Assembly (NCBI RefSeq): GCF_022682495.2 | Contig: NC_071391.1 | Span: forward strand, 127,143,896 to 127,207,895 | Direction: 5' to 3' | DNA: 64,000 nt | From: Desmodus rotundus | Taxonomy: Eukaryota; Chordata; Mammalia; Chiroptera; Phyllostomidae | Part shown: positions 58,941 through 64,000 of the stretch, in pieces | How positions within the stretch are numbered: position 1 is the first letter of the stretch | Layout: every line of letters begins with the position of its first letter | Program-made: the position numbers and the translations under genes | The notes under the pieces: model-generated | What the model was told of the DNA's origin: nothing | What the model saw: only the letters and a program-made list of their open reading frames with translations | Database searches by the model: none

Positions 58941-58965
58941 CAATTCCTAAATTTCTTAGGAATTG
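58941..58965. repeat. fold-back hairpin, 10-bp stem, 5-base loop
   Basis: 'caattcctaa' (58941-58950) and 'ttaggaattg' (58956-58965) pair perfectly around 'atttc'. Confidence 0.85.
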
Positions 58966-60769
58966 GAGGCACCAGTGATCCTGGAAGTGGGGGAGGGGAG
59001 GAGATAGTCTGAAGTGGCCGAAATAGAGGATTGGTGGGAGGTTCAAGAGGCAGCCAAAGTCCTACTTAGAGCAGTCAGGCAGGTGCTCCTCCTCACCTGA
59101 GCAAAACACTGAAGGTTTATTTTTTAAAGAGAGTAGAATAGAGAGTTTCCAGGCTAAAGGATGTCAGGGACCACTTATGACTGCTGGATGCTGAGAACCT
59201 CAGCCCTTTCCCTGCCGCCAGAATGCTGGGAGTTAGGGCTTCACCCTCTACATAGAAGCTTGGAGGAATATTTTCCAGGGAATCTGACCAGCCCAAGAGG
59301 GAAGATCTAGGCATGGACACAGTGATTCCCTGACTCAAGGACCCACTGCTTTTATTTATAGTTTCAGTTGTGGTTGTTTTTGCTTTTCTTTCTGTTCAAC
59401 TCTTACCAGAGTTACTTTGTAATTTTCCAATCTAGCTATGATAACTGTTTGTTCTCTTCCTCTTGTGTCCAGTATTTGTTTGGGGGAATCAGATGCCATT
59501 CCAAGACTGTATGTTCTTATTGAAGGAACTCATATTTTCATAATCAGGGGCCTGATTAGCAACTTTGCTACTGTACATAGGGTTCTAGGTGACCTCTTTG
59601 TTCTTCCCCATATTCTTATATTTGCTTTCATTGCCTTTTTAATTTGTTTTAAATTTAAAGATTGTTTTTATTGCATTTTTTGCTGTTCCCCCATCCCAGT
59701 ATATTTACTTACTGAAAGGTCGCACTGTTTGCCCACAAAACAAATACAAATTAAATGAAGGTTTCTTCCTTTTGTGCCCTGACCAGAATTTAGCCTTGGT
59801 GGGCGTATGGCAGTTGGCAAGGGTTCAGAACAGATGATATTTGCTCAGGCTGCAATCTGATGATGAAGCGTAATCATTCCTTTGCACTGAAATTATGTTT
59901 TTTTAAATTCTAAACACAGTTATACAAAATACAGCAGTTTGAAATTTAAAAGAAAGGGAAATTGCTGATAAGTTCAGGAGCACATAATAATTTCTTATGA
60001 GTATCCCGTGTATGCCACAGCAGACATTTTTAAGGTGTGTCCTTTTCAGAAGAGATCTCTGGGCTTTGTTAAGGGTAACGGTGTGATTACCAGATTTCAG
60101 AGAGATGACACTCAGCTGCTCTGGGGGGAAGCCTGCATGCACAGCTTCCCTTTTACCCACTCCCTCTGCAGTATCCACATAATAGTATTCATGAACGCAA
60201 GTAGTCTTAGGACAAATTATGATATTGGCAATGAAACAGCACAGCCTAACTCCCCTTTTGGTACTTCCACTAGTCCCTTGTATTTATATAATGTGAAAAC
60301 TTCCAGTCAAACTTAAATAACTGGACATCTGCCAGTTAAACCCCATCCTACATTGACTGATGTTTATTTGTCATTCTATTGTACTTGAGGTAGGTGTCCT
60401 CCTTATAAAATACAGCAAGGATTTTCTGATCTTTTAAAGAGTGGGGTATTCTGGATGTGATCCCATGAAGCTCCTGAAGACAACTCTAGGTGGCCACAGG
60501 TCAAATCTAGATGGGACAGACAGATTGTCTCCTCATTAATTCCCTTCTGGCATCAAGCGGGCCAGCATCTTCTCATTGGCTTTCACCAGGCATCCATTTC
60601 TTTCAACTCTCATACTCTATGATTTCCGAATGCACAAAGCAACTTGCAATTACTTGTCAAATGAGTGGTACTGATAATGACTCTTCTGGGTTCTGAGGCG
60701 GGATTTTGATTGTTGTGGGTAAAAGTGAGGAAAAGCATTATTGTCATCACTTGCTTGATATTCTACTGT
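58966..60769. other. low-copy sequence, no gene seen
   Basis: About 1.8 kb without a repeat I recognise. The 106-codon frame at 59438-59758 and 102-codon frame at 60008-60316 match nothing known. Confidence 0.55.
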
Positions 60770-60890
60770 TTCGAGCAACTCTACGAGAGCAGGCACTGTG
60801 CCTCTCCTATTGATTCTTCTTTCCCAAGTGCACAGTATAGTGCCTGGTACAAACATACTCAGTAAATATTTGCCGTTAAAGGAAACTTCA
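60770..60890 (+). mobile_element. L2 3' end, plus strand
   Basis: 'ctacgagagcaggcactgtg', 'cacagtatagtgcctggtac' and 'atactcagtaaatatttgcc' match the L2 terminus. Confidence 0.8.
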
Positions 60891-60894
60891 TAAA

Positions 60895-61190
60895 CAATGA
60901 GTGTCTTTACTTTGGTCTTAAAAACTGAACAATATTGGAGTAGTATTTCAGGTTGGAGAAAATAATAGGATTTGGGTAGGGGAATATAAGATATATTTGG
61001 GAGCAGGGGAATATAAAAGAGTGCATAGAGCAAAAGGTTGAGAGGATGGGAGATGAGAGAGGACAGGGGATTGAACCTGAGGCCAAAATGTGGAGGACCT
61101 TAATGTCAAATATTGAACCTTTTGTTCTGAATCTGGGCACTGGAGCCTACAGAGGAATTAAGCCAGAGCAAGAGATCAGAGCAGGGAGCT
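60895..61190 (-). mobile_element. possible L2-related sequence, minus strand
   Basis: Purine-rich phrases such as 'tgaggccaaaatgtggagga' and 'ttgttctgaatctgggcact' resemble the reversed L2 ('gccttgtaggccatggtaag' region). The match is weak. Confidence 0.35.
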
Positions 61191-62469
61191 GGGGGTGGGC
61201 GTTGAGGGGGAAGGGAAGGAGACCACCTGCACAGAGACCAATTTGGCTGTTCCCATGAGATGAGGAACACAGGAAGAGGTGACCCTGGCTTCCTGGGATG
61301 TGAGCCTATCTTCTGATGACTGCTTAGTAGACTTTCGTAGAAGGAACAGAATCTTTTAAATTGGGACCACTCTTGAAGATCTAGTGGCTGAGATGCGGTC
61401 CTTCCATACATGGCCTTTCTTTTTTATTCCCCTCGTACTGCAGGAGGATTCTGGATGAAATGGTCTCTGACCTCCCATCAGCCTTCGTTTATTTAGTTAC
61501 AGTTCAATGTAGCAGCTGGGATCCCTCAAAAATTCTTTGTTTAAAACCCCTTGCCTAAAAAAAAAAAAAAACCACACACACACAAAAAACAAAAAAACCC
61601 TTGCCTAACAGAACTGCCTGTTAAGGCCAAGGAAACCGTCCCTCCTCCCTGGGGCTTTCCTCAAGACCCACGTAAAGCACAGTCGTCTAGGAATGCCACA
61701 CCTCCTGGACTCCGAGACTTAGCAAAAGCCCATTGGCTTTGAGAAGTTTGGTGACTAAAAAGCCCATTAGAATTTTAGAATTGAAGGAAACCTAAACAGC
61801 ATTTTACTTTAGTTTTTCACCTACCTATTGATGGATTTTCTCTCTCGTGTCCTTAATTGATCTTTTTGAATCATTGAAACTTAGCTGAACTTTTTGGGTA
61901 CCTATTTCTTAGAGGTTTTCATCAAGTTTGGCATTATGGAGATACAAAAACAATTGGCTCATGCGGTACATTTTCCGCGATTTCTGACCCAGGATTCCAC
62001 GATGGCTCTGTTGGCTCTTACTGAAACAGGTTTGGGTGAAGGGATGAAAAAAGCTGGACTCAAGCCACTCCTAAGACTAAAAATATAGTTGAGTTAAAGT
62101 TTGTGGCAAGAGTCTGGTTGCTTTACCCAAATATGTTTTGCACCTCCCTTGAAGATTTTTTCAGATCACTTGGAGTATTCCATAGGAAAGAACAAGGTAA
62201 GGGCATGTTCAGGTCAGAGATACAGAGCATCCTCCGAGAAACTTTAGGGAGAGGTCAGATTAAGAACAAACATCCAAATCTCATTATAACTGGATCCAAA
62301 GTAATTAAAAAATAACTATGTACTCCTTTTCCTAAGTGACCTTGTGGGACGTATAAGCAAGAATCTAGTCTAAAAAAAGCTAAATTAGAGAGTTTAAATC
62401 TAACAGCTGAAAAGAAAAGTACTGTCCAATCATCCACAGTGACTAGATAACCCAATTAGTGGCTTTGGA
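61191..62469. other. low-copy sequence with one A-rich insert
   Basis: No gene is supported. An A/CA-rich tract at 61559-61597 is bounded by an 11-bp direct repeat, annotated separately. Confidence 0.5.
61548..61608 (+). mobile_element. A-rich insert with 11-bp flanking direct repeat
   Basis: 'cccttgcctaa' at 61548-61558 and again at 61598-61608 flank a 39-base tract of A runs and CA. This is what a retroposition event leaves when only the poly-A tail is inserted. Slippage plus duplication is the alternative. Confidence 0.65.
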
Positions 62470-62910
62470 GAAGGATAATCATTATTCTAAGTGAAATAAG
62501 CCATTCAGAGGAAGACAAGTACCATATGATTTCACTCATATGTGGAATCTAATGAACAAAATAAACTAACAAACATGGATACAGAGAACAGATTTACGGT
62601 TCTCAGAGGGGAGGGCACTGGGGAGCTGGGTGAAGAAGGAGAAGGGATTGGATGAACAAACCAACCAAAAAACCTAATAGACACAGACAACAGTATTGTG
62701 ACTACCAGAAGGAACAGGGGCTAGAGGGAGGAAGATGAGGGTAACGGAGGGATAAACAGTGATGGAAGGAGACTTGATTCCGGGTGGTGAACACACAATA
62801 CAATATATAGATGATGTATTATAGACTTGTACACTTGAAACCTTTATAATTTTATTAACCAATGTCACCCCAATATATTCAATGAAATTTTTTTAAAAGT
62901 TAAATGAATT
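62470..62910 (+). mobile_element. L1 3' tail, bat/laurasiatherian type
   Basis: 'ctaagtgaaataagccattc', 'catatgatttcactcatatg', 'ggaaggagacttgattccgg', 'gaacacacaatacaatatat' and 'attaaccaatgtcacccca' run from the ORF2 end through the 3' UTR, ending in an A/T-rich tail. It is 5'-truncated. No clean target duplication was found. Confidence 0.85.
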
Positions 62911-63540
62911 TTCCATTTGCTGCCAAAATGTCCTGCTTTTGAAGCTGAGGCTTTTTGGCAGAGGACTTGGGTGAGGAAAGGCAGCATTCACCTTTAGGTC
63001 AACGAGGGGATTTTATCATTACCAAGCAAGTGCAGGTCTGAGCTCTCATCCCTCTATTCTTCAATTGCTGATAATGGCCCTGTAAGTTATAGTTCTTAAC
63101 CAATTCGCAGGGTAGAGCTCCTCTTCTTTAAAGCATTCTGTCCCTGAAATATAATATCTACTTTTTCCTTTCAAGGTACTGCATTCTATAGCTGTTCCTT
63201 TAGTCAGTTTTCTAATTCCTCTGCAAGGAATATAAACCTCCCTTATCCTCAGTCCAATCATATTCCAAATGTTGGACGTGGCCGTGTAGTTTCTTACAAT
63301 GGTAGGTGCAGGATTTTGGTGTGAGAGGGGATTACGTATGCATTAGCATGAAAACTGTGCTGTTTGTTTCTTTCAAAGACATATCTAAACAAGGCCGTAG
63401 GAACCTCCAGTATGGGCACCCGCTGCGCAATGGGGTGTTTGGTTTTGATATCCCGACAGAACTATGATTATCAAAGCCCATCTGGGGAGCACAGGAAACC
63501 TAACCTTAATTGGGTTAGGATCTGACCTCAATTCAGGGTT
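62911..63540. other. low-copy sequence, no gene seen
   Basis: No gene or repeat family recognised. Confidence 0.5.
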
Positions 63541-63635
63541 TGGAATCTGACCTTAATTGAAAAAAGTATATTTGTTTGAACATTTCTTTGGAATCTGACC
63601 TTAATTAAAGAAAGTATAACTCTTTGAACATTCCT
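63541..63635. repeat. 48-bp tandem duplication
   Basis: 'tggaatctgaccttaatt' begins both units (63541 and 63589) and 'gtttgaacatt' or 'ctttgaacatt' closes them. Diverged partial units ('ggatctgacctcaatt', 'acctaaccttaatt') lie just upstream from about 63500, so the array may once have been longer. Confidence 0.9.
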
Positions 63636-64000
63636 GCTTGGTTTAAAGTGATTTTATTGAGGCAATTTCATTTATCCTTTTATATTCATCATGGGTATAA
63701 AAAGGCCAATATTATTATTTAAGCCAAGAGAATTGAGTGGCATGCCTACAGTATAGAATATTTGACTTTTTAACTTAGGAAACCTTATTTCGAGTCTATG
63801 TATAGCTCTTTCTGAATAAATTAATGGATTGTTGAATGATATACAGGCATTTTCTTAAAACAAACACATAAAAAGCAAGGAAAACAAGGAAACTTTCAAA
63901 TTCTATAGTAGTTCACCACAGGGAGAACAATAATCATCTTTTATAAGAATCCTTTCTTCAATACTGAGGAGCGGAGCAAGTAAACAGTTGTAATTCCCCC
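63636..64000. other. low-copy sequence at the window edge
   Basis: A weak MIR-like phrase may be present near 63690-63740. No gene is seen. Confidence 0.45.

Overview
This is mammalian nuclear DNA, most likely from a bat. The best evidence is a pair of tRNA-derived SINEs at 32.9-33.4 kb that match the Ves family of bats. Two LINE-1 3' tails (about 12.0 and 62.5 kb) match a tail type I associate with bats and other laurasiatherians, and a third (18.7 kb) resembles other bat L1 tails. Old mammal-wide repeats (MIR, L2, MLT1, MER5-like hAT) fill much of the rest. The repeat assignments come from memory of family consensus sequences, not from a search.

I found no protein-coding gene, exon, tRNA, rRNA or snRNA that I can support. 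The open frames are short (the longest is 203 codons), fall mostly inside repeat debris and resemble no protein family I know. The window is intergenic or deep intronic.

Layout: 0-8.6 kb is low-copy sequence with an old LTR, several L2 pieces and two MIRs. 8.6-12.6 kb is a decayed plus-strand L1 broken by a younger L1 tail and an LTR-like block. 13.6-14.5 kb holds a large inverted repeat with two arms of about 225 bp, about 97% identical, around a 392-bp spacer. 14.5-21.5 kb is low-copy with L2, MIR, a MER5-like piece and an L1 tail nested in L2. 21.5-27.0 kb is an L1 block: a minus-strand L1 carrying three local fold-back hairpins, a plus-strand ORF2 segment and a second minus-strand L1. A solo LTR lies at 28.4-28.8 kb. 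29-44 kb is low-copy with MIR and L2 and the two Ves SINEs inserted at one site. At 44.6-45.0 kb an MLT1-type solo LTR with a perfect 5-bp target duplication splits a MIR. 45-54 kb holds L2, MIR and a trace of a CR1/L3-like reverse transcriptase. 54-55.6 kb is a plus-strand L1 lacking most of its RT region. 55.6-64 kb has L2 in both orientations, a MER5-like piece, an A-rich insert bounded by an 11-bp direct repeat, an L1 tail and a 48-bp tandem duplication.

The most notable pattern is not a gene system but repeated fold-back structure: one large inverted duplication and several short, nearly perfect hairpins. In two of them one arm appears to be a copy of the other that replaced L1 sequence, which fits template switching during replication. 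No new biological system can be claimed from this sequence alone.
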